Shown in pieces: positions 1 to 8,459 of a stretch of 42,767 nucleotides of DNA (position 1 is the stretch's first letter; each line of letters opens with the position of its first letter). A program made the translations under genes and the position numbers. Origin of the DNA: JAFGPS01 sp964570855. Lineage in GTDB: Bacteria > Planctomycetota > Phycisphaerae > Sedimentisphaerales > Anaerobacaceae. Location: NCBI GenBank assembly GCA_964570855.1, contig CAZMZR010000023.1, forward strand, positions 1-42,767, written 5' to 3'. The notes under the pieces are model-generated. The model did not search any database. It saw nothing but the letters and a program-made list of their open reading frames with translations, and had not been told where the DNA came from.

Positions 1-2
1 CC

Positions 3-113
3 GGTCCTGTAGAATTCCGGTTCCATATAAAACAACCAGGGACCACAAAGATTGGAATATTGGACTATTCCGGTAATCAATCCCTTGCCGAAAGCTCTGG
101 ATTTCTCAATTAA
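3..113 (+). CDS. C-terminal end of an unidentified protein (partial)
   Basis: Reading frame 3 is open from the window edge for 36 codons and ends with TAA at 111-113. The peptide has a mixed, protein-like composition and ends in ESSGFLN. Frame 2 is also open for about 25 codons, so this is only a likely gene end. No family can be recognised from so short a tail. About 65 bases follow before the promoter-like repeats at 180. Confidence 0.4.
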   Translation, partial: GPVEFRFHIKQPGTTKIGILDYSGNQSLAESSGFLN

Positions 114-179
114 TAATATGACTTTCTGAATATTTGACATAAACTACTTATTAAATAACGTAAAACGCTGATAGTGATG

Positions 180-240
180 CGCATAATGATGATTATTATA
201 CACAAAATGATGACTTATTTCAAGGAAAAATTAATATAAT
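180..240 (+). promoter_or_regulatory. Promoter with tandem 12-bp direct repeats, first LamG gene
   Basis: CGCATAATGATG (180-191) is followed 21 bp later by CACAAAATGATG (201-212). A -35-like TGACTT lies at 211-216 and a perfect TATAAT at 235-240. The same arrangement with identical spacings occurs before the paralog at 5862 (5514-5574). Two copies spaced two helical turns apart and abutting the -35 are typical of a bound activator. The activator is unknown. Confidence 0.55.
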
Positions 241-542
241 AGAAGAAATACACTAATAAGTATAATGTTCCTTGCCTGAAGATTTTCATTATCAAGCAGG
301 CAAGCATGATAAAAAATTTGTTTACCGATGCAATAATACACCATGAAGAGCAGGCCATCGGGGTGACGCACTCCGGCTTTCAGGTTGTTTTAATGGCGGG
401 TATCTAAGGAAAGGAGGCGTTATTAATTTTAAAACATCATTTTGACCTGATTATGTTCCGATATAAAAAAAACGAAATTAGTAACTCTTCTCAATCTAAT
501 ACTATCTATCGAACTAACACTATTTTTCGAAGGAGGTTAATT
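241..542 (+). promoter_or_regulatory. Long 5' leader of the first LamG gene
   Basis: About 300 bases separate the -10 box from the start codon. TTGCCTG (272-278) and CAGGCAA (297-303) can form a 7-bp stem enclosing most of a 23-nt block (274-296) that recurs gaplessly in the leaders at 5612-5634 and 8308-8330. A second possible hairpin pairs CCGATG with CATCGG in the 326-361 interval. An internal AGGAGG near 412 and TTCCGATATAAA near 455 also have counterparts in the 5575-5861 leader. It does not match a riboswitch class I can name. Confidence 0.45.
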
Positions 543-2774
543 ATGCGTGTGAAATTATTGTTTGCCATTTCCTTTGCGTTAGTGCTGAGTTTTACCGCCA
601 ACAGCACACTCGGTGACATGGTGGCATACTACCCATTGGACGAAGGCTCCGGTACGTTAGTCAAAGACTATTCGGGTTATGGTCACGACGGGCAGGCACA
701 GGCCGATCCCAACTGGGTCGATAGCGCTGCCAATTTTGGAAAGGCAATCTATTTTGACGGCACCAATCCTACACCTTACTGGGTCAATTGCGGCACATGG
801 AATCCATCAGAGGAAACTGGTGAATTATCCGTAGCATGCTGGATTAAATGGGACGGAGTAAACGGCAATTGGCAGGGAATTATCGGTAAAAGAGACGGCT
901 GGGAAATTCCTACCGGCGGCACAGCGCCTACGATGTGGTATCTTGAGGTGAGTACGAACGGCGACATGAAGTTCTCCAGCAGGGGCGAGGATATAACTGA
1001 TGTGCAATTTGACCAAGTACCACCGATAGGCGAATGGATTCATTTGGGAGTTTCATTCGATGGAACCAATATAAGTCTTTACGTCGATGGGGAAAAGGCT
1101 GATTCATTTGTTCAACTCCGCGGGATACAGGATGATGCCGCTAAATTTGTTTTCGGCCCCGGAGTAGATAATACAATAGTTATCGGCTGCGACAATCTGG
1201 GTGGTGCCAATGCTTTCTGGGGTACTATTGACGATGTGCGATTGTATGATGCGGCACTGACTCAGGAAGATATTCAGGATGTAATGTTTGATGTCGGAAC
1301 ACCTCCGGGACTTGCCCGTGCCCCCAAGCCCAAGGACACGAAGACAGAAGTGCCGCGAGATACGGACCTTCGATGGAAAGGCGGGATGTTTGTCGTCACA
1401 CACGATCTATACTTTGGGGAAGATTTTAATGATGTCAATGAAGCCGAGATAGACGACCCAAGAAGTGTACTGATTCAAGCGGATATGACAGAAACCTCTT
1501 ACGAGATTCCGGGCCTTCTTGAATTTGAAAAAACATATTACTGGCGCGTCGATGAAAACAACGATGTTGATCCGAACAGTCCGTGGAAAGGTCGCGTCTG
1601 GAGCTTCACGATAGCCGACTACGACCTTATAGATGACTTTGAAGACTATGACGATACGGATAATAAAATCTACGATACATGGGTGGATTTCTTCGTGAAT
1701 AATACCGGTATGACGGTCGGATATTTCGAAGCCCCTTATGCCGAACTTGACGAAATTCATGGCGGCAAAAAATCCATGCCGCTGTATTACGACAACGATG
1801 GTACCGTTAACGAGGGAACCGACCTTGAACAAAGCGGAACATTATACTACTCTGAAGCCGAACTGGAATTAGCGGAGGCTCAGGACTGGACAAAAGACAA
1901 TCTCGAGACTTTATCACTGTGGTTCAAAGGCCGTCCGGCGTATTCCAGCAGCTTCACAGAAGATCCGGCAGGTACTTACACTATTGTGGCCGCCGGTGCA
2001 GATATATGGAACGTCGCCGACGAATTCCACTTTGCCTATAAGGAACTCGCCTCAAATAAAACCGTATCGATTATCGCAAAGGTTGAAAGCCTGGAGCCTA
2101 TTAATAAAGATTCGAAGGCGGGTATTATAATCCGTGATTCACTCGAACCGGGTGCAAAAAACGCAGCCCTGCTGCTTACACCCGACCCCGACAAGGGGCT
2201 ACGGTTCCAGACTCGTACCACTACCGACGGCGCCACAACAAGAGGAGATAATGATATGGATCCGAATGCCATGGCACCTTACTGGTTGAAAATAGAACGC
2301 ACATCCGGCGGACTTATCAGGGCGTATTATTCACCAGATGGCAGCGACTGGACAAGGTTTAGTTTAAAGCAGGTTTCCATGACATCACCTGCCTATGTTG
2401 GTTTAGCAGTAACCAGTCATGATAACTCCACGACTTGTGAAGGTGTATTTTCCAACGTAACGATTTCGGGATCCGGCAGCGATCAGCCATGGAGTTCGCA
2501 GGATATTGGGATAAACATTAACGATGCCCAGCCGATGTATGTGGTACTCAATGGCACCGGTGCGATTTATCATGAAGATCCCAACGCATCGCTAACAAGC
2601 TCGTGGACAGAGTGGAATATTCCTCTGCAGAGTTTTACGGATAACGGTGTGGATATTACAAACGTCAACTCGTTGGGAATCGGTGTAGGTACCATAGGCA
2701 ATCAACAACCCGACGGTGAAGGCAGGATATTCATCGATGATATACGATTGTATATTCCCAGGGATACAGACTGA
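543..2774 (+). CDS. Secreted LamG-domain surface protein, paralog 1
   Basis: A 743-residue secreted protein of unknown substrate. The ATG at 543 is chosen because AAGGAGG lies 8 bases upstream and a clean signal peptide (about residues 1-24) follows; an in-frame ATG at 453 would add 30 residues before it. A LamG/concanavalin-like jelly roll fills about 25-245 (opening YYPLDEGSG). An FN3-like segment with YYWRVDENND and WKGRVWSF runs to about 355. Next come a domain starting DLIDDFEDY and a DUF1349-like segment (AGIIIRDS). The end, DDIRLYIPRDTD, closes a carbohydrate-binding-like fold. The same domain order appears in the genes at 5862 and 8460. No catalytic motif was recognised, so binding of extracellular polysaccharide or a surface role is an inference. 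Confidence 0.85.
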   Translation: MRVKLLFAISFALVLSFTANSTLGDMVAYYPLDEGSGTLVKDYSGYGHDGQAQADPNWVDSAANFGKAIYFDGTNPTPYWVNCGTWNPSEETGELSVACWIKWDGVNGNWQGIIGKRDGWEIPTGGTAPTMWYLEVSTNGDMKFSSRGEDITDVQFDQVPPIGEWIHLGVSFDGTNISLYVDGEKADSFVQLRGIQDDAAKFVFGPGVDNTIVIGCDNLGGANAFWGTIDDVRLYDAALTQEDIQDVMFDVGTPPGLARAPKPKDTKTEVPRDTDLRWKGGMFVVTHDLYFGEDFNDVNEAEIDDPRSVLIQADMTETSYEIPGLLEFEKTYYWRVDENNDVDPNSPWKGRVWSFTIADYDLIDDFEDYDDTDNKIYDTWVDFFVNNTGMTVGYFEAPYAELDEIHGGKKSMPLYYDNDGTVNEGTDLEQSGTLYYSEAELELAEAQDWTKDNLETLSLWFKGRPAYSSSFTEDPAGTYTIVAAGADIWNVADEFHFAYKELASNKTVSIIAKVESLEPINKDSKAGIIIRDSLEPGAKNAALLLTPDPDKGLRFQTRTTTDGATTRGDNDMDPNAMAPYWLKIERTSGGLIRAYYSPDGSDWTRFSLKQVSMTSPAYVGLAVTSHDNSTTCEGVFSNVTISGSGSDQPWSSQDIGININDAQPMYVVLNGTGAIYHEDPNASLTSSWTEWNIPLQSFTDNGVDITNVNSLGIGVGTIGNQQPDGEGRIFIDDIRLYIPRDTD

Positions 2775-2912
2775 TGATCCCAACAGCAGTATTTAAAGGC
2801 TGAACTCTTTTACAGGAGTATCATTAATATATAAGAGCTTAGAGAAAAGCAGATTAGAGTTTACCAACTCAAAATATATAATTGGTTTCCTGTTTTTGTA
2901 TCAAATCGACAC

Positions 2913-2947
2913 GTATGCGGTGGCCGGATAAAACGGCCGCCGCATAC
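2913..2947 (+). terminator. Strong stem-loop, probable terminator
   Basis: GTATGCGGTGGCCG and CGGCCGCCGCATAC form a 14-bp stem with one G-U pair and a GATAAAA loop, 139 bases after the first LamG gene. There is no T-run after it, so it may be a terminator or only a 3'-end stabilising hairpin. Apart from this hairpin and the promoter at 3143-3171, I see nothing in 2775-3227. Confidence 0.5.
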
Positions 2948-3142
2948 AAATATCCCTCAAATATCATCCAATTCATGGATTTGTCATCCTATACGAAACC
3001 CGTTAATCGATAAGTCCCCGCCCGTTCGGTGAAATATCATAATATTGCCGATGCTTCCGAATCACCTGCTCAAATTATACATGCCGATGTCGATGGAGAA
3101 TCGAACGAAAGATATCCGCAATAATTTTCGTACCCTGATATA

Positions 3143-3171
3143 TTGTGAGTTTCACTCCCATATGTTATATA
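3143..3171 (+). promoter_or_regulatory. Candidate promoter of the SGNH/TPR gene
   Basis: TTGTGA (3143-3148), a 17-base spacer and TATATA (3166-3171) form a sigma70-like promoter 57 bases before the GTG at 3228. Confidence 0.4.
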
Positions 3172-3227
3172 TGGATTAGTTCGATTCAGTGAAAATAAAA
3201 TTCTGTCGGATAATCCTGTAAGCCACA

Positions 3228-5462
3228 GTGAAAACAAATAAAAGGCAAAAGACCATTACAAGGAAGCGTCCCCGAAAGCCCGGGCGAAGCAGGAACCTTA
3301 AAAAGAATACAAAGGCTCAGAAACATCCGCCCGTCAGCCGATCCCGTTTGTGGCTGTTTCGTATTGTCACTTTGATTCTGATCCCTGTAATACTGCTTGG
3401 TCTTTTAGAATCCGGACTGCGTGTTATCGGTTACGGCTATTCGACAAATGCCTTTTCCGCATGTCAGGTTTCCGGTGAAAAGGCTTATTGCAATAATGCC
3501 CGATTCGCCTGGCAGTTCTTTCCCCGGGACATTGCCCGAAGTTTTTCTCCTTTTGTCTTCTCTGCGACAAAGCCGTCCAACACCTATCGAATTTTTATCC
3601 TCGGCGCCTCCGCCGCCCAGGGTGTGCCGGAACCCGCTTTTAGCTTCGGTCGCACACTCGAGGTTTTACTCAATCAGAGCTATCCTCAATTGCATTTTGA
3701 GGTTATTACCCTGGCCATGCCTGCAATTAATTCACATGCGGTTCTGGAAATAACAAAGGATTGCCTCAAACACAAACCGGATCTGCTGGTGGTTTACTTA
3801 GGCAACAATGAAGTGGTGGGCCCTTATGGCGCCGGCACAGTGTTCAGTCCTTTGATGTCGAACCGTTTTCTCATACGCGTGTTTATCAAGTTAAAAAGTG
3901 TTCGTCTCGTTCAGTTGCTGGATGAGATTTTGCATCGTTTGTCTTTTGATTCCGAACAACCTCAGCGTTGGGCCGGTATGGAGATGTTCCTTGGCCGTCA
4001 AGTCAGTGCACAGAACCCCGAACTTAATCAGGTCTATCAACATTTTAAGGCAAACCTTGCAGATATACGTGATTTATCAATGAAACGAGGTGTGCCGATA
4101 CTATTTTCCACCGTAGCAGTGAATCTTAAGGATTGTCCGCCTTTTGCCAGTCAGCATCGGACGGAAATATCAACCGACAAGCTGCAGGTGTGGGAATTGC
4201 TGTATCAGAAGGGACTGGATTGTGAAGAAAACAGGGACTTCCAGGGGGCCGTCCGGGCTTATCAAGATGCCTTAATGCAGGATCCGGATTATGCAGAAAC
4301 GCATTTTCGCATAGGACGCTGTTATTGGGAAACTCAACAATATGAGCAAGCTTCACAAGCCTTTCGTCAGGCATGTGAGCTTGATACATTGCGTTTCAGG
4401 GCAGACCTGCAGAACAATCAAATTATTCGCCAGACAGCCCTGGAAAAACAGGAACAGGGTGTCTATTTTATTGATGCAGCCGGCGTGATATCGGCACAAA
4501 GCGAGCAGCAGATCCCCGGTCAGCAATGGTTTTACGAGCATGTACACTTCAATTTTTCCGGTAACTATCTACTGGCCGTTAACCTATTCGAACAAATCGA
4601 GCGATTGCTTCCGGAATCCATCAGGAAAGAAAATATCCGGAAGAGGGCCGTTCCAAACGAACAGGAATGTGCCGGGATATTGGGCTATACAATACTTGAA
4701 CAGTATAAAATAACTAAAAATGTCCTGGAAAATTATATCACCAGAGCCCCATTTACGAATCAGGCCTACCACGCTCAGAGCGTCCAGGATTTAGAAGAAT
4801 ACATTCAAATACTCAAGGAGAAGGTTACTAAGATACCATTCGATGCATTCTTAGAGACCTATAAACAGGCAATCAAAGAGAATCCATCTGACTGGCATCT
4901 GCACTGGATTTATGCATCCCTGCTGGCATCGGAGCAGGTGAATGATCAGGCCCAGGCTCTACAACAATATCAGATTGTCCAGAAAAAGCTGCCCCTTTGG
5001 TCGGCCCCATATGTCTTTATGGGATTAGCCGCATCAAAGATGGGAAAACTGGACCAGGGAATTGCTTATAATAAAAAGGGGATAGCTCTGGATCATACTC
5101 AATTCGAAGCTTATTTTAATCTGGGCTTCGCTTACCAACTGCAGCAAAAAAACGAACAGGCAATAAAAAACTATCGCCTGTCTATTCGTTACCAACCCGA
5201 ACATGCAAATGCGTATCTGAATCTGGGAGTCATTTTGTTTAATCAGGGTAAAACCGAACAAGCTATAGAGACATATATTACAGGTCAGAAGAACAGCCCC
5301 GATTATCCTGAGCTTTATTACAACCTCGGAGTCATCTACGAAAAAAAAGGTGCATACGACGATGCCGTCAAACAATACCAAAAAGCTATCGATATCGATC
5401 CCAATTCAATCAAATATCAAAAGGCTCTTGATATAGCACTCAACCACAAATCCTCTCAATAA
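3228..5462 (+). CDS. Membrane-anchored SGNH-hydrolase-like protein with TPR repeats
   Basis: A 744-residue protein starting at GTG 3228; the ribosome binding site is weak, so the start is less certain. A very basic N-terminus (about 1-40) precedes one membrane segment (about 41-66), giving an N-in anchored topology. An SGNH/GDSL-type fold follows: FILGASAAQG carries the presumed nucleophile Ser128, YLGNNEVVG carries the oxyanion Asn (193/194), and EHVHF supplies His440 with Glu437 where the family usually has Asp. A TPR pair (about 325-385) lies between the last two blocks, inside the hydrolase domain, and a TPR array fills about 530-744. SGNH enzymes are often esterases or O-acyl transferases of glycans; the substrate is unknown. 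It sits between LamG paralogs, suggesting a cell-envelope role. Confidence 0.75.
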   Translation: MKTNKRQKTITRKRPRKPGRSRNLKKNTKAQKHPPVSRSRLWLFRIVTLILIPVILLGLLESGLRVIGYGYSTNAFSACQVSGEKAYCNNARFAWQFFPRDIARSFSPFVFSATKPSNTYRIFILGASAAQGVPEPAFSFGRTLEVLLNQSYPQLHFEVITLAMPAINSHAVLEITKDCLKHKPDLLVVYLGNNEVVGPYGAGTVFSPLMSNRFLIRVFIKLKSVRLVQLLDEILHRLSFDSEQPQRWAGMEMFLGRQVSAQNPELNQVYQHFKANLADIRDLSMKRGVPILFSTVAVNLKDCPPFASQHRTEISTDKLQVWELLYQKGLDCEENRDFQGAVRAYQDALMQDPDYAETHFRIGRCYWETQQYEQASQAFRQACELDTLRFRADLQNNQIIRQTALEKQEQGVYFIDAAGVISAQSEQQIPGQQWFYEHVHFNFSGNYLLAVNLFEQIERLLPESIRKENIRKRAVPNEQECAGILGYTILEQYKITKNVLENYITRAPFTNQAYHAQSVQDLEEYIQILKEKVTKIPFDAFLETYKQAIKENPSDWHLHWIYASLLASEQVNDQAQALQQYQIVQKKLPLWSAPYVFMGLAASKMGKLDQGIAYNKKGIALDHTQFEAYFNLGFAYQLQQKNEQAIKNYRLSIRYQPEHANAYLNLGVILFNQGKTEQAIETYITGQKNSPDYPELYYNLGVIYEKKGAYDDAVKQYQKAIDIDPNSIKYQKALDIALNHKSSQ

Positions 5463-5513
5463 ATCACAGGCAAACATAACATTGATAACACAGAGACAGT
5501 AACAAGGATTATT

Positions 5514-5574
5514 CGCATAATGATGTTTGTTTTACGCAAAATAATGAATTTTTCCGTTCAGAATACAATATAAT
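5514..5574 (+). promoter_or_regulatory. Promoter with tandem 12-bp direct repeats, second LamG gene
   Basis: CGCATAATGATG (5514-5525) is identical to 180-191. CGCAAAATAATG starts 21 bp later (5535-5546), and TATAAT is at 5569-5574, 22 bases after the second repeat, exactly as before the first LamG gene. A TGAATT at 5545-5550 could be the -35. Conservation of sequence and spacing in otherwise diverged intergenic DNA supports a shared regulator site. Confidence 0.55.
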
Positions 5575-5861
5575 TAGAAGGTAGTAAAATCTGTTAAACG
5601 TACTGGTTTTTGTCTGTGGATTTTGATTATAAAGACCATAAGGCACCTTTATTTCATTAGTTACAGATAAAACAAGGTCGGAATACCGAAGTTACATTCT
5701 CCGGTTGTGTTTTATTGCTTTATACTGAATAAAGTGATTTTATTATAGGAGGTGTTTTTCAATCATCTAAATATTATTCCTTTCAGAATATATTCCGATA
5801 TAATAAACAATATTGATAGCTTGTTTTTCACTCTAAACTTTCTAATCGAAGGAGGCGTCTA
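5575..5861 (+). promoter_or_regulatory. Long 5' leader of the second LamG gene
   Basis: A leader of about 285 bases. It contains the 23-nt block at 5612-5634 (18 of 23 identical to the block at 274-296), an internal AGGAGG near 5749 and TTCCGATATAAT near 5794, in the same order as in the first leader. It ends in GAAGGAGG just before the ATG. A run of sense codons stretches from the internal AGGAGG to a TAATG overlap at the start codon, but it has no usable start and no counterpart in the first leader. Confidence 0.4.
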
Positions 5862-8081
5862 ATGTGTATAAAATTTTCATTTCTCATTTCTGCTGTTTTG
5901 TTGTCGGTTTTGATATTAACCGGTACGGCCAATGCCGAGCTTGTTGGTTGGTGGAAACTGGACGAAGGTTTCCGTAACACGTTCGCCGATTCCTCGGGTT
6001 ACGGCCATGACGGAAACATGGATCCTACGAATGAAAGCAAGGTCAAGTGGATAAATGATGGCTATAAAGGCAGTGCCCTACAGTTTTTAACTTCTACCGC
6101 TCCATTTACTATTTGCGATGCTAATCTTACACCGGGTCTGTTAAATATCGGGGAATCGACATTTGCGTTCTGGCAAAAAACGCCGACCGTTTACCAGGAA
6201 TGGGGTCCCGCTTTGGTACTTATAGGCGAACAACATGACACTGACTTCGAGCTTACCGATACAGGCGTTCCATATATTCTTTCAGAACCCGACGATCAAG
6301 GAACTGTCAGCTACCCGGGAGATTGGGCAATGGATACTGATGTAACACTCAATGACAATCAGTGGCATCATATCACCGTAACCTGCAGTGCTTCGGACCA
6401 GCATATTATTTATTATCTGGATGGGGAAATGGAAGTTACCAGTGATCCGAACTGGACTTTATCTGATCTTATCCTGACAGTTCGTATCGGCGGCCCCCGC
6501 AGCAGCGAAGCACGTCGCATGTGGAGAAACTATATTGGAACTATAGATGAAGTGGCGGTTTTTAATCATGCACTTACAGCCGAAGAGGTAGCTTTAATGT
6601 ACCGATTCGGCCCAAAACCAACCCCAAAGGCCTCTAATCCAAATCCCGGAGACGGAAGGACAAATGTCATACGAGATGTGGTTCTAAGCTGGGATATGGG
6701 TATCTATGGCGATAAACGTGATGTGTATTTCGGAACCGAATTCAACGATGTTAACCAGGCAATAAAATCTGATCCGCGGGGCGTCCTTGTTAGTGAAAGT
6801 CTGGATAGCACCACTTTTGATCCTCTCGGTGCCGAGCCTCTCGAATTCGGCAAAACTTATTACTGGCGGGTCGATGAAATAAACGACATTGACCCAAACA
6901 GCCCCTGGAAAGGTGACGTCTGGAGCTTTACGACCGCCAACTTCCTGACGGTGGATGATTTCGAGAGCTATAACGATACCGACAATATTATATACGACAC
7001 ATGGTTGGACTACTTCTCAAATAACACCGGTATGACCGTTGGTTATATCGAATCTACATCCGTCGAGAAAGATATAATTCATACAGGCAAACAATCAATG
7101 CCATTGCAATACGACAACGATGGTACCATAAATGAAGGTACTGATCTTGAAAAGACCGGTACACTGTACTATTCCGAAGCCGAATGCCGATGGGACGAGC
7201 CGCAGGACTGGACAAGAGAAGATGTCGAATCCCTAACAATATGGTTCAGAGGCAATCCGGCGCAAGTCAGCAGCTTTGTAGAGGAACCGTCAGGCATCTA
7301 CACGGTCAAGGGTATAGGCGAGGATATCTGGGACAGAGCCGACCAATTTCACTTTGCTTATAAGGAGCACAGCGGTGCCATTAAAATAATAGCAAGGGTC
7401 GATAGTCTGGAAAATACAGATCCGTTTGCCAAGGCCGGCATTATGATCCGTGACACGCTGGATGCAAACGCCCGGTATGCCGCGTTGTTAATGACCCCCG
7501 AAAACGGAGTTCGATACCAGTACCGGTCAACTATAGGTGGCATTACCGACAGGGAATTCGACCCGAATGTTGCCGCACCTTACTGGGTCAGATTCGAACG
7601 TACTTCCGGCGGACTCTTAAGAGCTTACTACTCGGAAAACGGCACGGACTGGACTTCGTTCGGCTTAAAACAAGTAAGCATGGCTAATCCTATATATATT
7701 GGTTTGGCAGTGACAAGCCATGATCCGCTTGTACCGTGTGAAGCCCAGTTCTCGAATCTCAGCTTCCCCAATACGACCGTTGGCGAGGAATGGGCTTCTC
7801 AGGACATAGGTCTGTTGACTAACGATAACGAACCGATGTATGTAATTCTCAACAACAGCGCTGTGATTTATCATGATGACCCAAATGCAGCTTCGATAGA
7901 CCAGTGGACCGAATGGAACATCCCATTGCAGAGTATTACAGATCGTGGTGTAAACCTTGCTAATATTAGCTCTTTAGGTATTGGATTAGGTGACAGGGAC
8001 AATCAGCAGCCGGGCGGCAAAGGCATAATGTACATCGATGATATACGGCTGTACCGCCCACCAATATCAAATGGCAATTAA
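5862..8081 (+). CDS. Secreted LamG-domain surface protein, paralog 2
   Basis: A 739-residue protein. The ATG at 5862 has GAAGGAGG 6-7 bases upstream and starts a classic signal peptide (cut predicted after TANA, about residue 25). The mature protein opens ELVGWWKLDEG, the usual LamG start. The domain order is the same as in the 543-2774 gene: LamG to about 245, an FN3-like segment with YYWRVDEIND and WSFTT, the DDFESYND domain, a DUF1349-like segment (AGIMIRDTLDANARYAALL), and the closing MYIDDIRLYRP. It is closer to the 8460 gene than to the 543 gene in the second half, where long stretches are nearly identical, pointing to a fairly recent duplication. The ligand is unknown and no enzyme motif was recognised. 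Confidence 0.85.
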   Translation: MCIKFSFLISAVLLSVLILTGTANAELVGWWKLDEGFRNTFADSSGYGHDGNMDPTNESKVKWINDGYKGSALQFLTSTAPFTICDANLTPGLLNIGESTFAFWQKTPTVYQEWGPALVLIGEQHDTDFELTDTGVPYILSEPDDQGTVSYPGDWAMDTDVTLNDNQWHHITVTCSASDQHIIYYLDGEMEVTSDPNWTLSDLILTVRIGGPRSSEARRMWRNYIGTIDEVAVFNHALTAEEVALMYRFGPKPTPKASNPNPGDGRTNVIRDVVLSWDMGIYGDKRDVYFGTEFNDVNQAIKSDPRGVLVSESLDSTTFDPLGAEPLEFGKTYYWRVDEINDIDPNSPWKGDVWSFTTANFLTVDDFESYNDTDNIIYDTWLDYFSNNTGMTVGYIESTSVEKDIIHTGKQSMPLQYDNDGTINEGTDLEKTGTLYYSEAECRWDEPQDWTREDVESLTIWFRGNPAQVSSFVEEPSGIYTVKGIGEDIWDRADQFHFAYKEHSGAIKIIARVDSLENTDPFAKAGIMIRDTLDANARYAALLMTPENGVRYQYRSTIGGITDREFDPNVAAPYWVRFERTSGGLLRAYYSENGTDWTSFGLKQVSMANPIYIGLAVTSHDPLVPCEAQFSNLSFPNTTVGEEWASQDIGLLTNDNEPMYVILNNSAVIYHDDPNAASIDQWTEWNIPLQSITDRGVNLANISSLGIGLGDRDNQQPGGKGIMYIDDIRLYRPPISNGN

Positions 8082-8250
8082 TCACGGCAGGAATTATCTT
8101 TGCCTGATATTAAAGCTGTAGGTTTCGGTAACGATTTGAGTCATTTTACAATGATATTCTTTCCCATTGCCGGCATAATAAAAATGGAAAAATGATACGT
8201 ATAATTATCTTTAGTATTGTGCAAAAGAGCGTCTTTTATCATTTTATGTA

Positions 8251-8279
8251 TTGAATAATCATAAAAAATACTTTATAAT
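8251..8279 (+). promoter_or_regulatory. Promoter of the third LamG gene
   Basis: TTGAAT (8251-8256), a 17-base spacer and TATAAT (8274-8279) make a good sigma70-like promoter. The tandem 12-bp repeats of the other two LamG promoters are not clearly present here. Confidence 0.5.
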
Positions 8280-8459
8280 ACTATTAATATCTAACCTGTG
8301 GTTCATAGTCTGTAAATCTTCGTTATAAAGCAGGCAGAGGGCAAGTTATACCTAATTATTTTGATAAAAAAGGCAGGCGGGTATGTATTGTGACGTAATG
8401 TAGTGAGGGTAAATACTGTATCAATCGCTTTCATAATAAACATTTAAAGGAGGATTATC
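8280..8459 (+). promoter_or_regulatory. 5' leader of the third LamG gene
   Basis: A leader of about 180 bases with the 23-nt block at 8308-8330, 29 bases after the -10 box (34 and 38 in the other two leaders). The bases after the block, GCAGGCAGAGG, resemble GCAGGCAAG after the first copy. It ends in AAAGGAGG before the ATG. The rest of 8082-8250 shows no feature I can support. Confidence 0.4.

Noticed and set aside
326..411. c-di-GMP-type riboswitch in the first leader (GTTTACCGATGC and GACGCACTCCGG fragments)
   Set aside because: The fragments recall parts of the GEMM consensus but occur in the wrong order and without the conserved GAAA tetraloop arrangement.
453..542. N-terminal extension of the first LamG protein from the ATG at 453
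   Set aside because: It would precede the signal peptide, lacks a ribosome binding site, and a strong AAGGAGG sits before the ATG at 543.
3143..3158. TTGTGAGTTTCACT as a Rex or CRP operator
   Set aside because: The half-sites are too close together for either protein; it is better explained as a -35 region.
5749..5864. Leader ORF ending in a TAATG overlap with the second LamG gene
   Set aside because: It has no ATG/GTG/TTG at a usable distance from the AGGAGG, and the first leader shows no equivalent peptide.
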